Below the pieces are notes generated by a model. The model worked only from the letters and a program-made list of their open reading frames with translations, did no database searches and had not been told where the DNA came from. Below, piece after piece: positions 1 through 58,374 of a stretch of DNA of 64,000 nt. Origin of the DNA: Cristatella mucedo (Eukaryota > Bryozoa > Phylactolaemata > Cristatellidae); assembly GCA_009760855.2 (NCBI GenBank), contig WPIO01000093.1, positions 1,331,001 through 1,395,000 on the forward strand, read 5' to 3'. Made by a program: the position numbers and the translations under genes. The number at the start of each line of letters is the position of its first letter. Within the stretch, counting starts at the first letter, position 1.

Positions 1-469
1 AATCTATCTTAATTCATGTCAAGCAAGGGTACAGCGTAGGAATGGTTTTCGCGGTGTTGATGTTATTGCTCGGAGATATTCTTGAAGGAATAATTACAAT
101 ATTTAATGAGAAAAGCAATGGGACTAACGCACAATTTATGTACACACGAAGACCTGCCGCCTAAAGCCGGTGGTTCCTTCCTCCCTCCCCGTAGCAAGAG
201 CGCCTGGAGCGTGCACCCCGCCGCTCTCGACATCGCTCGCTCAGAAGTCGGCGCCTACAAGTTGACAGAACGGAGGCGGCGGCGGCGGCGGCGGCGGCAG
301 GCAGCGTCTGGCACGCCCTCGTTCGTTAACGCTTGCGGCAGCGACGAGCTGGCAGACGAGCTTCGCCGATGCCCCGCCGACGCACGCGCGCCGCTTTCCA
401 AACTACCACCCTGAACGCGCGCAAGGCTTTGGCAGCCTAAGCGCGCTGCGATGTCTAATTGAATTTCAG
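1..469. promoter_or_regulatory. CpG-rich 5' flank of the PKC gene
   Basis: This stretch has no convincing coding sequence. From about 160 to 420 it is GC- and CpG-rich and contains a (CGG)n run near 273-299, as expected of a promoter or 5'UTR region. A plausible splice acceptor (AATTTCAG, ending at 469) lies just before the first coding exon, so at least one untranslated exon probably lies upstream, either inside this stretch or beyond the window edge. No TATA box or initiator can be assigned safely. The promoter role is inferred from position and composition. Confidence 0.35.
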
Positions 470-482
470 ATTCCCATGAATT

Positions 483-46722
<46,240 letters not shown>

Positions 46723-47194
46723 CCCGAGATGCCACTGCCAGTCCGTCGCTCGCTTCCAACTTCTGACTATTGGCTCTCGGACTCAAGCAGGTGACGCCGC
46801 TGAGCACTGCAGAGCAGGCGCGATGCGGGCAGCGGTAGTTCGGCGTCGGCGGTTGGCGCGGAGTCGAAGGTCGAAGAGCCTCGGTCGCGAATTTCGCCGT
46901 AACAAGGCGTTGGAAGTCATCGGTCTTCATTCGTACGATTGTGCGATACGTGCGGTGCCGCCGCAGTCACCCGCAGCAGTCCGGTCTGCCTCGCGTCCAA
47001 AAGGCTCTGCAGCTCGTCCGCCGCAGCTCGCGACGCCCGTTGGAAATGCTGCTTCGAAAGCCGCCGCTCGGGAGAAAGCCAGAGCGCTTGCACGCGGCCG
47101 CGTTCGCTCACCGCTGGCAACCACAGCCAGAAGAAACTCCAGAAACGCTCTCTCCTTCCGTCTGTCTGTCTGTCTGTGTCTCTCTCCTCTGTCT

Positions 47195-47265
<71 letters not shown>

Positions 47266-47283
47266 AGCTCTCTCTCTCTCTCC

Positions 47284-47347
<64 letters not shown>

Positions 47348-47470
47348 CACACACGAGTAGCCAGCATTCGTGTAGCTCTCGACCAACTGGCTCGAAACAG
47401 GAACTGGAAAGCGAGAGCGAATGCGCACGTGCCAACAGAGACAGAGAGAAACAAAAATAAAGAGAGACAA
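46723..47470 (+). other. Probable PKC 3'UTR region
   Basis: Lies directly after the stop codon. An AATAAA hexamer at 47456-47461 could direct polyadenylation. A large TC tract lies in between. No splice or transcript evidence is available, so the UTR end is inferred. Confidence 0.4.
47161..47344. repeat. (TC)n tract
   Basis: TCTG units followed by about 170 bp of TC with two small interruptions. Confidence 0.97.
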
Positions 47471-48505
47471 GAGCGCGGCCCCGCTGAATCAGAAGCTCGC
47501 GGCGATGGTTGGCCAGCTTCGAGCTCGTGAACGCGAGCCAGTAAGCTCGACGGGAACTGAAGCTAACTATGCGGCTTAGATTCCAGCGAAGCTCATGAGT
47601 TCGCAGCCGCCGCTACAGCCAGCGACACGCAGAGATGATTGGCCCCAGAGAGGTAGGAGCCAGAGCTCGACAGTCAGCGATTAGGCGCGAAATGTTTGCC
47701 TGGGCGATTCGCCAACACGATCCTTCATACCGACGCTAGAGCGGACCCAGCATCGTGGCAAAAAGTAGGAGCCATTGCAAGCTGATGAGGTGCCCTACAG
47801 GTGCATGCGAGCCGCTGGCCCTAGCGATCACCAGACTAGCGTTCGCACTCGAACTCTGGAAATGCATAAAGATATCGACAAGATAAGTCGCTCGGCTGAT
47901 CAGGCCTTGAGAAGTTCTTTCGGCAGGGCACCCATAGTGGTGCCGCGAGAGCTCCACCGATGGCGGCTCCTTCCGGCCTCAGCGTAGTCGGCAGGACCCG
48001 ATGCTTCGAGCTTTTCTGGAACGTAAAGAAGCTTCCCTCATGCTTATGCGGGCCACACAGGTGACCGCGTTTTTCCCAAGACCAACGGAGCTGGTTCAAT
48101 CTCGGCCTCCCAGACTCTATGGACTGCTCCGAGCTGGATACCGATTTATTTCTCCACTCATCTCCTCACGGGTTACTTGGAGTCAGCAAAGGCCCTGCAA
48201 AAAAGCAGCTGTGACATTCGGTATTTTTCTATTCAGTGTTTCCGTGTGTGGCGAGCGCCAGCGAAAATACGTTGACACCTCAAGACCAGGACCCAGTCAG
48301 TGCGTGACCAGTGGGGTCAAGCCGGCGGGCGCGGAGAAAAGCTCTCAGTCGTACTGTGCTCCTTCGAATGCACTTGTGCATGTTCTACCATGACGTTAAC
48401 CTCGCCGGTGGCTACCGATCTGCTAGAGTTTGTGGATTTGCGCCAGAGCTAATAATAAGTTAAGCTATTGCTCAATATTTCAGCTGCCCACTCTGAATCT
48501 AGACT
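47471..48505. other. No recognised gene or repeat
   Basis: Mixed-composition sequence with only short open frames on both strands; no known motif seen. Confidence 0.5.
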
Positions 48506-48598
48506 AAAGGTGACCATTTGATTGTGCTTCTTATGCATCAATTGTAAACCGATTGGGTTCTCTGAGGAAGCTTTATCAAATGTATTATTATTATTAGG
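48506..48598 (+). mobile_element. L2-A LINE, 3' terminus
   Basis: GATTGTGCTTCTTATGCATC, then GATTGGGTTCTCTGAGGAAG and an ATTATTATT tail. Confidence 0.78.
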
Positions 48599-48761
48599 CG
48601 AATATACATGCATTGACTCGCCTACTCGTTCCTACTCAGTTGTACAAACTGCTTCTGTCGTTCTCTATCTCCCTATCTCTATCCCCACTTTTGTCTCCCT
48701 TCTCTTTTGTTTTCTCAGTCTTAGCAATCCTTTTACTGACTCTTTCTGCATCTGCCCCCTT

Positions 48762-48781
48762 TTTCTCTCTCTCCCTCTCTC

Positions 48782-48866
<85 letters not shown>
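48762..48866. repeat. (TC)n tract
   Basis: About 105 bp of TC with CCC interruptions. Confidence 0.95.
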
Positions 48867-48867
<1 letters not shown>

Positions 48868-48895
48868 ACCCTCTCTCTAATTTCTCGGTCCAGTT

Positions 48896-49030
48896 GGCCT
48901 GATTTCAGCTGAGGAACATTTCGAAAATCAGAGTCTGTTTAGACAAAGAGAATGACAGGTAAACTAGTTCACGCGTTTTTGAAATGCATGAGTCAAAACT
49001 CCTGTAAATCCCTTTACCGAGGACTTTCAG
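48896..49030 (+). mobile_element. L2-A LINE internal fragment
   Basis: Resembles the YFQLHNIAKIRACLDKD and KLVHAF region (GGTAAACTAGTTCACGCG), strongly diverged. Confidence 0.5.
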
Positions 49031-50282
49031 TCTGTACCCACAATCCCCCGCAAATGGTAAGAAACTTTGCATCTCGTCGGATATGTTATTAAAGGTTGCC
49101 CAAGCCGAGCGACTTTTGTCCAAACTTCAAAGGCTCCCTATCAAGACGAGTCGAGACAACGTGTCACAAATCTATGAATCACTTTGGATATAGTACCCCT
49201 ATTTACGTTGAACTTTGCTCTTTGAGCCAAGTTCTCGCTTGATGGCAGAAAACAGAGGATAGAATCAATCATTTATAACATTCAGATACATGACCAGATT
49301 AGATAGTAGATTGGATGTAATTAGTGAGGTGCATCAAAGATGGTTAGATCTATTTGTCTTCGTTGAAGAAGCTGCAGTGGCGTATGATTTACAATCTACG
49401 ATGCATGTCTATACACAAAGAAGGTGGCACTGGCTCCGGTTCTTGAACTTTTGTCAGGGCTATACTTGCTAGTAAGTGTAAACCATCCTTGCAGCCCAGT
49501 GGGTCTCTTAATGCTAGATAAAACATGAAATTGTTCACCCTCTTCATCTCCCTCTTTCGACGTCCATATTCACATCGCACGTTTCTGTTAGGCTGATCTA
49601 CTGGAACCGCTCCTTTTCGCGGTGGGGGGGGGAGATCCGATGCAACCTGCGGCTGTCGCTGCTCGGAGTAGTAGCCCCTGAGCTGCGGTCGGCTTGCTTC
49701 ACTCCGAGGCTCTCTCTGACCGCACCTCTCCTCGCTCAGACCCGGTCTTCGCGTGAGCATCTCATCTGCGTAACAACATTGCTGCACATCGTCAAAGACG
49801 CTGAACTGCCTGAAGAGCGCTGGGGGGTCTGGGGGAGGGGATCCGCAGCATCGGGGTCAGCTCGGATAGCCAACTCCGATCCCGTGGGAAGTGGCGTATA
49901 TTCAATGCATAGTACAGAGACCCAAAGGCCAGCAGCAATCGTCTCCGAGGCTCTGGTGCATCGATCGGTTCATTGGTGGAAGATTTTAGCCCGAGCCGGA
50001 ATACTAGAATCGCCCCAATGCTTCCGGCCCTTGACCGACGTTGTATTTCGTGCCTCCGAAACTAAAGTCCGTACCCGATCTTATACGCATACAAACTCCT
50101 ATACCGGTACGGACTCCAATAAATCAGCTCGTAAGACTTTCCAGAATGATTTCTACGCCGATGGGGTGGCGCGGTTACAATTCCCTAGTGCAGCCGCCGA
50201 TAGCTTAGCTAACTGGGAGCAAGATGCTAGGTGCGAAAGCCACCTAGAAATGTATATTTCTGAGCTAGCTAGAAAGATAGAT
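49031..50282. other. No recognised gene or repeat
   Basis: A plus-strand open frame of 174 codons ends at 50303, but it has no recognisable domain and runs into the inverted-repeat arm, so I do not call it a gene. Confidence 0.45.
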
Positions 50283-50510
50283 AGGGTAGCTAAAAGTGAG
50301 TAGAGGCAAAACCTCGAAGTCAATGCCCTACTTGATGGCGAGCTAGTGCAGCTCGGCGAGAAGTGGTATTGCCGGGCGGCTTTGCGGCATAAGAGACGAC
50401 CGTCACCGCAGTCAACAGAATCGTCCTCAGCATCGATCGCGCTGCGAGGGAAGGAGCGTGTGCACTTGGATTATTCAAAGAAACCGTCGTCCGCATGCCA
50501 GTTTGTCACG
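50283..50510. repeat. Left arm of 228-bp inverted repeat
   Basis: Reverse complement of 51526-51753 with about 5 mismatches in 228 bp and no indels. The outer ~95 bp of the arm is antisense L2-A. Confidence 0.93.
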
Positions 50511-51525
50511 CGCATGCCGCGCCGTGTCCGTGACCCTCCACACGACCTGTCATCGCGCCGGGCGTCGAGGCCTTTTCCCTTCCTCTCAGTGCTCCTCCTT
50601 GTATTGTCGAGCCGTGCAACGGAGGCAACGGAGCGGATCGCAGGGTCCGACCGAGCGACCGAAGCGCGACGCCGCCGCAGCAGCAGTGCGCCTTCGAGCA
50701 GCGACGGCCGAGCAGCGAGGGTGCGAGAGCGAGAACCGATTTCCGTCGGTCGGCGGTCGGCCAAGCGGCTCCGCCCGCCGCCGCCGGCCAAAGAGCACGA
50801 CTCAGCCAGCGCGCCAAGCGGCGGCGCCGCGTCTCTTAGCGCGCCACGGCAGCGGGCTCGAGGCCGCAGCCGACGTCGTCGTCGTCGTCCTTGGCCGCCG
50901 GAGCTCGCAGTGCGGCGGCGCCAAATCTATTCGTTTCGTCGCCTGCCTGCTAGCGAGTCGCTTCGATCGCCAGCGACCCATCGTTCAGCCGCCACTCTCC
51001 GCTCCGCTTCGCCTCGCTCCACCGCCCCCCCCCCCCCCCCCGCCTTCAATCTCGCGAGCGACGGCGATGCGAGGAGGCTCGCAGGATTCGAGTGATCGGA
51101 GATGGCCGATCAGAGATGGCCGCTCAAAGCGGCGGCAGCCTGAGCAGAGCGAGGCGGCGGTGGACAGCGGCCAAGCGCCGCCGCCAGGCGGATCGCGTCG
51201 CAGTCTCAGCCGGCCTGGAACGGTCGCGATCGCGCCGGGCAGCCGCCGCAGCCGCCGCCGCCGCCGCCGCCGCTCGACCGGAGCTCGAGGAGCATTGAGG
51301 CGAGCGCGGCGGCTTCCGCGCGGCCGCCGGAGGAGAGACTCTGGGCGGCGCCAAGCTCTGCTCGGCCGAGCGCCCTTTTTGATCTGGTCATTTGAATCTC
51401 GTTAGCTTGCTAATTTCATAAGGCGACGCCTGAATTGAGCTGGAGCCTTGCCGTCCCCGTCATTACGGAGGACGCGTGCACGCGCGGTCGACGGCGGCAG
51501 CGGTAGTTCCCAAGGGTCGCCGCCG
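50511..51525. other. CpG-rich core between inverted arms
   Basis: 1,015 bp, very rich in CG dinucleotides, with GCC/GGC runs (51240-51275) and a C18 run near 51025. Long open frames exist on both strands, as expected where stop codons are rare. No known domain. It could be a CpG-island promoter or first exon. Confidence 0.5.
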
Positions 51526-51753
51526 CATGACAAACTGGCGTGCGGACGACAGTTTCTTTGAATAATCCAAGTGCACACGCTCCTTCCCTCGCAGCGCGAT
51601 CGATGCTGAGGACGATTCTGTTGACTGCGGTGACGGTCGTCTCTTATGCCGCAAAGCTGCCCGGCATTACCACTTCTCGCCGAGCTGCACTAGCTCGCCA
51701 TCAAGTAGGGCATTGACTTCGAGGTTTTGCCTCTACTCACTTTTAGCTACCCT
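51526..51753. repeat. Right arm of 228-bp inverted repeat
   Basis: Pairs with 50283-50510. On this side the L2-A homology continues past the arm to about 52150, so this arm is likely the original and the left arm the copy. Confidence 0.93.
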
Positions 51754-52150
51754 CTTCCTCAGGCTTCATTGAACTACTACATCGAACTACTTCCCAGCGA
51801 TATCATTGGCATCGTACTAATAACTATTCTGACTCAATTCGTTTAGCTGTGTCGCGAACAAACCTCAAATCCTTAGAGACCATGCATTTAGCTCGTATGC
51901 TCTCCAAGCCTGGAAATCAGCCCTACCCCGAGGTCAAGACATCCCTGACTTGAAGATCTTTATATACAAGCTAAACACGCACTTGTCTCTCACAGCATTT
52001 TCAGGGCGCTTGGGAGTTGTCTTTTGAATGCTTAAGAGGGCTCTTGCTGTTTATGCTACTGCTAACCATATGCTTTTCTTTTCAGAACAAATAGCGTCCC
52101 TAGACAAGGATTTAGTTCTCTAAGAGCGTTTGTTACACTATTGGCAATCA
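51661..52150 (+). mobile_element. L2-A LINE, 3' part, decayed
   Basis: CACTTCTCGCCGAGCTGCAC through GGTTTTGCCTCTACTCACTT to AAGGATTTAGTTCTCTAAGA. No ATT tail. Overlaps the right arm of the inverted repeat. Confidence 0.75.
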
Positions 52151-52980
52151 CTTCGCTTCATCTCAACCAATGCGCAAGAATAGAGTTTAGGTCGATGCAT
52201 CGTTAATTTCTAAGCCTGCTTAAATCAGGGCAAATCAGAGCGTCTTCCAAAAGCCGCTGAATAGTCTTGTTTTTCTCTCGCGAAAACCCGCCCGGTAGCG
52301 GGGGAAAGCGGGGAGTTAGTGAATTAAAACTATTGCACAAGCGACGCGGGCACAGCCATATTTCCTTGAAAGGTAACAGTTGATGAAGCGCTAAAGAATT
52401 AGGGCTGAACCGTTCGCCGCGGCTTTCCAGGAAAAATTAGGTCTGAGCAGTAATGAGGCACTCTCTCGCTTTATTAGCCTGGTCATGCGTTCGACTCGCG
52501 AAGCAACCTGGTTCTTTATTTCGCACTTCAAGCAGGTGAAAACCGCCTATGCTCTCGTGCCGACATAAAAATGAGGCTGTGCACATCTGCCGATCTCTAC
52601 GTTTTCTTAGTTTACCTTACAGAGCCGGTCAGAACCATTGGGTAAGAAAGATGTTCGCACGAGATTAAATCCCCTGTCGTTACCGTGACTGCGCCAGCTC
52701 GTATGTTTATTCCCAAGCGGCGGTTTTTTCAAGGGTTAGCGTGAGATCACTACTTCTTAAGTGGTCAACATTATTCTAGTTGTTTGTGTTAGTATTATAC
52801 AGTTACATACGCGCTGTAATCACTTCTGAACTATAGAGCTGTGTTATTAACACAGCTCTCATAACAATGCTCGTCCTTGCAGACGTCTGACAAATAACGG
52901 TGAAGCAGCCACTTCCAAGCAAAGCTTGTGAGTCGTGTGTGTCAGAACCAATAAACGCACGCGGATAAACTAAGGACCGA
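52151..52980. other. No recognised gene or repeat
   Basis: Contains a perfect inverted pair AGAGCTGTGTTATTAACACAGCTCT at 52837-52860, a possible hairpin. Nothing else stands out. Confidence 0.45.
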
Positions 52981-55730
52981 ACGCGGCAGCAGGAAAGAGC
53001 GGTCGTATCTTAATATGACAAGTCCATGTCGTTGGAGCGCTGGCAACTGAAGACACGGTCTCCAAGGGATTGGAAATGAAGTTAGGGTGGCAATTAATCG
53101 ACCAGATTCAGAAGAATGACTGAGGCAACTGAAGGCCGATATGAGACTACTAGTTCGAGCAAGTTCTCCACTGGAGCAAGAGAAAGGACTGACCGAAAGG
53201 TGAGCATCGTAATCTCGATGTAGATACGCTGCATGATCAGCTGACAGAGCAAACTGGCGGGTAACGATGAAACGTGGCAGTTTTGACGTTCGCGACAAAT
53301 AAGCCTAGCTACCGAGTTTAGCTCTAACTGTAAGCGTGTAGGAAGTCATAAAATTAGTGAGAGAACGAAGTCTAGTAGGGATTTTACGAATGCATGTGCC
53401 AGGTTATTTATGGTGTCCTTATCCAAGAAAGCCCGAGTGCTTGCAATGTGACGTGGGTGTAAGTAGGCAGGCTTGACATTGTGGAGTTGATGCGATCAGC
53501 TATTGCATCGACAAGGCATTTTTGAAGAGGACCCTCAGATTCCAGGCAGAGGCGGCCGGAGATATGCTGGTAGTTCCCATTTGGAGAGTTACGCTTTCGA
53601 TTTCTTAAGATTCTCTTGCTTTACCAATAATTAGTAAGCTGATTTTTCTATTATATTCTATTTAAGAAGGTTGGCTGCCATCCAAGGGCAAATGCCAGCA
53701 ATGCGTGCAGTAAAGGAGCTAACAGAATTTGAGATGTTAAAAGGCAGGTAGGGATCAACGCAAAAGTACAGCTGCGTTTCGTCTGCAAAAAATGAAAACT
53801 AGATTGTCCTTAGCTATTAGATTGGCAAGATAGAAAGTATAAGCTATGCAAACCATTTGATCTCAAACGGATCCTCGAGACACACATCACGTCAAAAGGC
53901 TCACTGGACGATCGTTTTCCATCGACGTCTACTCTCTTAATTCTTCCACTGAGATGAGACCCAATGAATTGCAAAGAATGCCAGCGACACCTAGATGATG
54001 AGACGCCAGGCGGTCAAGGAGAATCTGGTGATGAATGGTATCGAAAGCTTCCAAGAGATTCAGCAGAAAGCCGAGGGAATCGACCTGTGTTGGAAAAAGC
54101 CTGAAAAAGTCATTATACACTCGCAGCAGTTCGGACTCTGTGAAGTGATCTGCTCGAAAACCTGACTTTAAATTACTTGATAGGTTAGAAGTGCGAATAA
54201 GAGAGCTTATGCCACAACTCGTTCCTTATGCATTCAAGAAGTATGGTACCAGGGAGACTGGGCGGCAGTTGCATAGGTTCTGATGGCCTAGTTTTGACTT
54301 CTTACCTCTTTGAAAGATGCAGAGACATCGCCAAAGTTGTGTTAAAAATTGTATAACAGTTATGCATTGTAGCAGTAAAACTCGGCATCTCAGAAGGATA
54401 AAAGTAGATATATACGGTTCAAAGGGCATATATGCTTATTATTCTGTAAGCTAGATAGAAAAACATATAATTCATTTGCATAGTGGCCTGAGGGAACTGG
54501 ATCACTATTCAGACACTTCACATACTACATGGGGCTTGAGCCCACGACCTTGGGCATTGGTCACCTCGAACTCGGTCGTTAAAGGCGAGCTCCTTAACCA
54601 CTCCAAACCAGAGCGGCAATGAACTTCGAGGTCAGATCAGCTAGAACAGGTTTGAAGGTGGACACTGAGGAAGAGCAAAGAATACACGTTGAACACTTCA
54701 GGGAAGGATGTCACCCTGGATATTGTCTCTTTGGCTTTTGTCAACCTTTCCGAGATGAAAGCTAGAAAATGGTCGGCTAGATCGCAACTCTGTCCTTAGA
54801 CATGGCGCTGACTTTGGCGCGCGTTGATGGCCAACATAAGCACTTTTGGATTGCGAATCTGTGCTAGCATAATATTCCTAAAGAAGCTTAACATTGCTCT
54901 GGCAACGATCGATTGGTACGACCTGCGATAATCTCCTTATACCAGTCGATGGTCAGTCAGTCCTCATTTTCTAAGCTGTTTTTTTCAAGCTTTCGCTTAG
55001 CAGTCGCAGCTAGTTCCTAATCTACCATTAACTAAAGCGTATCTGCTCGAGGGCTTGAATCTGTGCAGAGAGTCAGAGAAGCAAACATGCCCATCCAGGA
55101 CAAGCTGCAAGCTCGTCGTATTTCTAGCTTACCACCAACCGACGTAGATCGGAATGCATTTGCCCAGAAGTAGCGAGGAAGACATTTTAATATCACAACT
55201 TTAATATCAAGGTTTTGGGAGATTCGAAGACAAATCTTGAGATTGAAGGTGAGCAATAGATAGAGATCCGCATACGGTCATAAGCGGTAGAAATTGGTCA
55301 CAGTAGTATTGACCGTGTCCGATCGGGAGAGGGCATCCGATCGCGAGGGCGTATCCTTTGATGCGGGTGGGCTCATTCACGTGAGTCGAGAGAGAAACTG
55401 AATCCGCCATGAAGCGACGTTCGGTGCATAGAAGGTTGGCTCGCTTATCGAAATGAATTTTGAAGTCACTCGGTAAAAACAAGGGACGATCTGTGGAAGG
55501 CGCGATTGAGATGAGATCAAAAAAATTGGAAATAAAGCAAATCTTTGCGCCTGCGTGGCGATGGATGAGCGCCAGCATTGACAGCTGGCGGTCTGAGGAA
55601 CTCGCAACGAACGAGAGAGCCAAAGAGCTGCCTCCTCGATGGGACTGCAATGAGGCTTCAAAGGTCAGCGAGAAATGCGCGGCTATTGCCGCGCCACGAA
55701 CTCTAGTTGACCTCGGGGCGTGAAAGAACA
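52981..55730 (-). mobile_element. L2-A-like LINE, endonuclease to C-terminal region, old
   Basis: Minus strand from 55730: endonuclease remains (FLPSDFKIHFDKRANLL near 55470), connector, pre-RT (NLCNCRPVSLVPYFLN, 54270), RT remains (LLNLLEAFDTIHHQILLDRL, 54060) and C-terminal region near 53300. About as long as copy c but more diverged, without a tail. It holds a SINE2 at 54470-54625. Confidence 0.72.
54470..54625 (-). mobile_element. SINE2 copy inside the old L2
   Basis: Minus strand: TTTGGAGTGGTTAAGGAGCT (A box region), B box GTGGGCTCAAGCCCC, then GTGAAGTGTCTGAATAGTG and AGTTCCCTCAGGCCAC, ending in ATGCAAATGAATTATAT. Confidence 0.72.
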
Positions 55731-56143
55731 AGGAGCCTCCGGGGAGTCGGCTACGGTCTGGCAGTCGGCGTATTTCAGCCAGGTTCAGGTCGCTGTAAGA
55801 AAATTGAGAGCGACGTGTCGCGAGTCACGTGCGTCGCGTAGGGGCAAGTTTGCCTAGAGATCTCTGCACATTCCAGAGGCACGAAGTCTTAAGAGAGGGC
55901 CACCGAATTCGACCTGAAAGCCGCTCCGGAAGTAGCAGCGACAAGCCGAGGCAACGAGCTCGTGGAGCAACGGCCCGCTGGGTCGGCGAGTCCTGGCGCG
56001 GAGCGCGAGCTGCTGTGAGCCTGTGAGCGAGTCAGCCGCCGGCAGTCACCTGTCGTACCAGCCGCAATATAATGGCTGCTGCTGTGCCTTCGATAATGCG
56101 GCGTTGCAGTTAATTTTCATAATTAATTAATTAATTAATTAAT
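55731..56143. other. No recognised gene; ends in (TTAA)n
   Basis: GC-rich up to 56060, then (TTAA)n at 56119-56143, which is probably the tail of the adjacent minus-strand SINE1. Confidence 0.5.
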
Positions 56144-56306
56144 ACTAGCTGATTAAACAGCCTCATTTTGTATAGCGACAGAAGAGCCTTTACGGCTATC
56201 AATCACCACCGCTTGCAGTGGCATTATTGGATCGCCCACCGCAGGAATCGAACCCACGACCTCGGGACCGAGGTCGTGAAAGCAAACGCCTTACCCAGTG
56301 TGCCAG
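56144..56306 (-). mobile_element. SINE1 copy, near full length
   Basis: Minus strand: A box GGTAAGGCGTTTGC, hairpin arms CACGACCTCG/CGAGGTCGTG, B box GGGTTCGATTCC, body GGTGGTGATTGATAGCC, tail CTGTTTAATCAGCTAGTATT. Confidence 0.87.
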
Positions 56307-56734
56307 TTAGCGCAGCTTCGCGAAGAATATCGATGTTTCGGTATCGTTATCCTGTCGGTATCGGGATATCGGCGTACTGCGAGCTTCAGGTGTTTGCACA
56401 TTGCGCGCGTTTTGCAGCTCTCCGCACGCACTAGTAAGGGTCGCGCGGTTCTAACATTGGTGTCAGGAGTGTTGGATGAATTGTTTTGTACGTGCTTAGG
56501 TGCTTTGCCCGACGTCGTTTGAAGTGGCTGACCATGTGCCGACAGCTGATATCCGGTGACTCCTAGTTAAGTAATAAGTTGGATGAGGCGTGCAAACTGT
56601 CAGAGCCACCTGTAAGCTCGACTCCAGCGGACTCAAATGCGCTTGAGCAAACCGGTGTTGAAGATGACGCTATAGTCACCCTCTGCAAGGATTCATTAGC
56701 CTGAGATAAGGAATTTCATTTGCTTTATATTGTG

Positions 56735-56857
56735 CCGGCTTCTTGCGGATGTTACCACTAATCATTTGGTAGCGCTTTCTATACAGCATCTGTAAAGTGC
56801 CGGGAAATAAATTACGTTCTCTGAGATCGCCATCAAAATGTATCATTATTGTTACGA
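56735..56857 (+). mobile_element. L2-A LINE, 3' terminus, diverged
   Basis: ACCACTAATCATTTGGTAGC to ATTACGTTCTCTGAGATCGC and a short ATTATTGTTA tail. Confidence 0.65.
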
Positions 56858-57570
56858 TAAGGAAAGCTAGCACTGAGCAGGTGCTGGCTAGAATAGGGAC
56901 GCATTTAGACTAACTTTATGATAATAATTGTCTCGTTCCATTTCGGCAGATGGACCAGATACGAACACCTGAGATATTTGCTGATAGCCTTAAAGTGCAG
57001 TTGGCAGCAACGCAACGTCCTCTACGGAGATTTCTCTGCGGTCGCTTCAAATCTACGGACTACCTGATTAGCGATTTCTTGGCACGGCAGGAGTCCGAAT
57101 CGACTGCCCAAAAAAATTGTGGTGGTGGAAAAACGCGGAATCTCTATTTAGAGCAAATTGACAGAAACGAAAGCTAGTTTAGCGTAACGCTAGGGTGTTG
57201 GCTTGCTGGATGCCGAGGGCAAGGTGCAGCCAGCGGACCGGACCGGATGCGTGCGTGCGTGAATTCCTGCTCAGCGTGCACCCGCCTCTGGACCTCCGAG
57301 GCGTCTTGGACTCCGTCTTGGACTCCGTTGGAGATTAATCGACAGGAAACTGCCGGACCGTGCGTAGAAGATAGGAAGCGTAGCTTCGGTAACGGCAGCC
57401 TCGTAGTACCGGCCGCCGGAGGCGCGACGAGCAGTAGTTATTACGGCCTCTCTTTTTGCATAGAGCCAGCACACTTTCTGCTGCGGGCACGCTGCGAAAA
57501 GCGGGCTGCTCAACGCGGTCGACAATGTCTGCTTGTATTTGCGTTAAATGAACACTTTTGAGATATCTTT
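56858..57570. other. No recognised gene or repeat
   Basis: Short open frames only; GACTCCGTCTTGGACTCCG at 57310-57328 is a small direct duplication. Confidence 0.45.
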
Positions 57571-57985
57571 CTGCTTAGGGTTTCTCCCTAAAACCTAAGC
57601 CTTCAAACCTAAAGTAGAAACGCTCCCGGGAGGTTGCGCACCCGGGAACAAACTGCACAGACGGCACCCACACCCAGTATTAGACATCCATTTCGGCACC
57701 TCCCCCCCCCCCCGATTCAGCGCCCCTGATCCAGCGCCTGGGGACATATGCCCCACTGCCCCCTTCGGCACGCCTCTGCGCGTAGCCCTAAAACCTGAAT
57801 CGTAAACCCAAACCCTCAAACTTCCCCCAAAATGCAAAATCTAACCACTAAACCGTAAACCCAAAAAACGCACACCCCCCAAGCACTACACCAAAAATCG
57901 AAAACTCCGAGGTAAAAAAGATAGCTCTAAAACGTGTTTATTTTTTTTGTCAATTTACACAACGCCGGTGACCGTATCTAACAAG
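57571..57985. repeat. CCTAAA-like degenerate repeats
   Basis: CCTAAAACCT, GTAAACCCAAACCCTC and AATCTAACCACTAAACCGTA recur, with a C17 run at 57697. The end GCTCTAAAACGTGTTTATTT matches, in inverse, 7784-7803, and TTTACACAACGCCGGTGACC resembles 8063-8085. Looks like a dispersed repeat with telomere-like base pattern, not a telomere array. Confidence 0.5.
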
Positions 57986-58374
57986 CAGCGTGCTGTGGGT
58001 ACTTTGACCGTAGCAAAGCGTGAGCCGGCTCTCTGCACACATGACGCCGTATTGGTTGAGGCGCGTCGAGAGGCTTCGGTAATCCTTATCGGGCAGCAGG
58101 TCCCGAGAAGCCAGAGTACCACGTGATCTGGTCCAGACGCTGATGGCGATTCCGGGGCTAAACGGCCACCTACCAGACGGTACGGTAAAGTGAGAGACTT
58201 AGCGAAACCGATTTGAAAATGTTGCTCCTTAAAAGGCTGGTCCAAGGCTGAGAAGGCTTCACGTCTTGTTAACAGTTTAAGGGGCTCCGCCGTAGAAGTG
58301 CTGGACGCGTTGCCGTATTCGGATATAGGAAACTGTGGGAAGTTGGTCATGCACTGAAGGCCCGCTTTTGTCAT
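57955..58374 (-). CDS. Hypothetical 139-codon open frame
   Basis: Minus-strand frame starting MTKAGLQCMTNFPQ and containing LLTRREAFSALDQPFKEQ and VGGRLAPESPSASGPDHVVL. The composition is not low-complexity and looks more protein-like than other frames nearby. No family recognised, no splice signals or neighbours to support it; it starts beside the CCTAAA-like repeat and may belong to that element. Confidence 0.2.
   Translation of the reverse strand: MTKAGLQCMTNFPQFPISEYGNASSTSTAEPLKLLTRREAFSALDQPFKEQHFQIGFAKSLTLPYRLVGGRLAPESPSASGPDHVVLWLLGTCCPIRITEASRRASTNTASCVQRAGSRFATVKVPTARCLLDTVTGVV

Noticed and set aside
50346-51405. Two long plus-strand frames (249 and 315 codons) in the CpG-rich core
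   Set aside because: Arg/Ala/Pro-rich in all frames and both strands, no domain, and they start inside the inverted-repeat arm.
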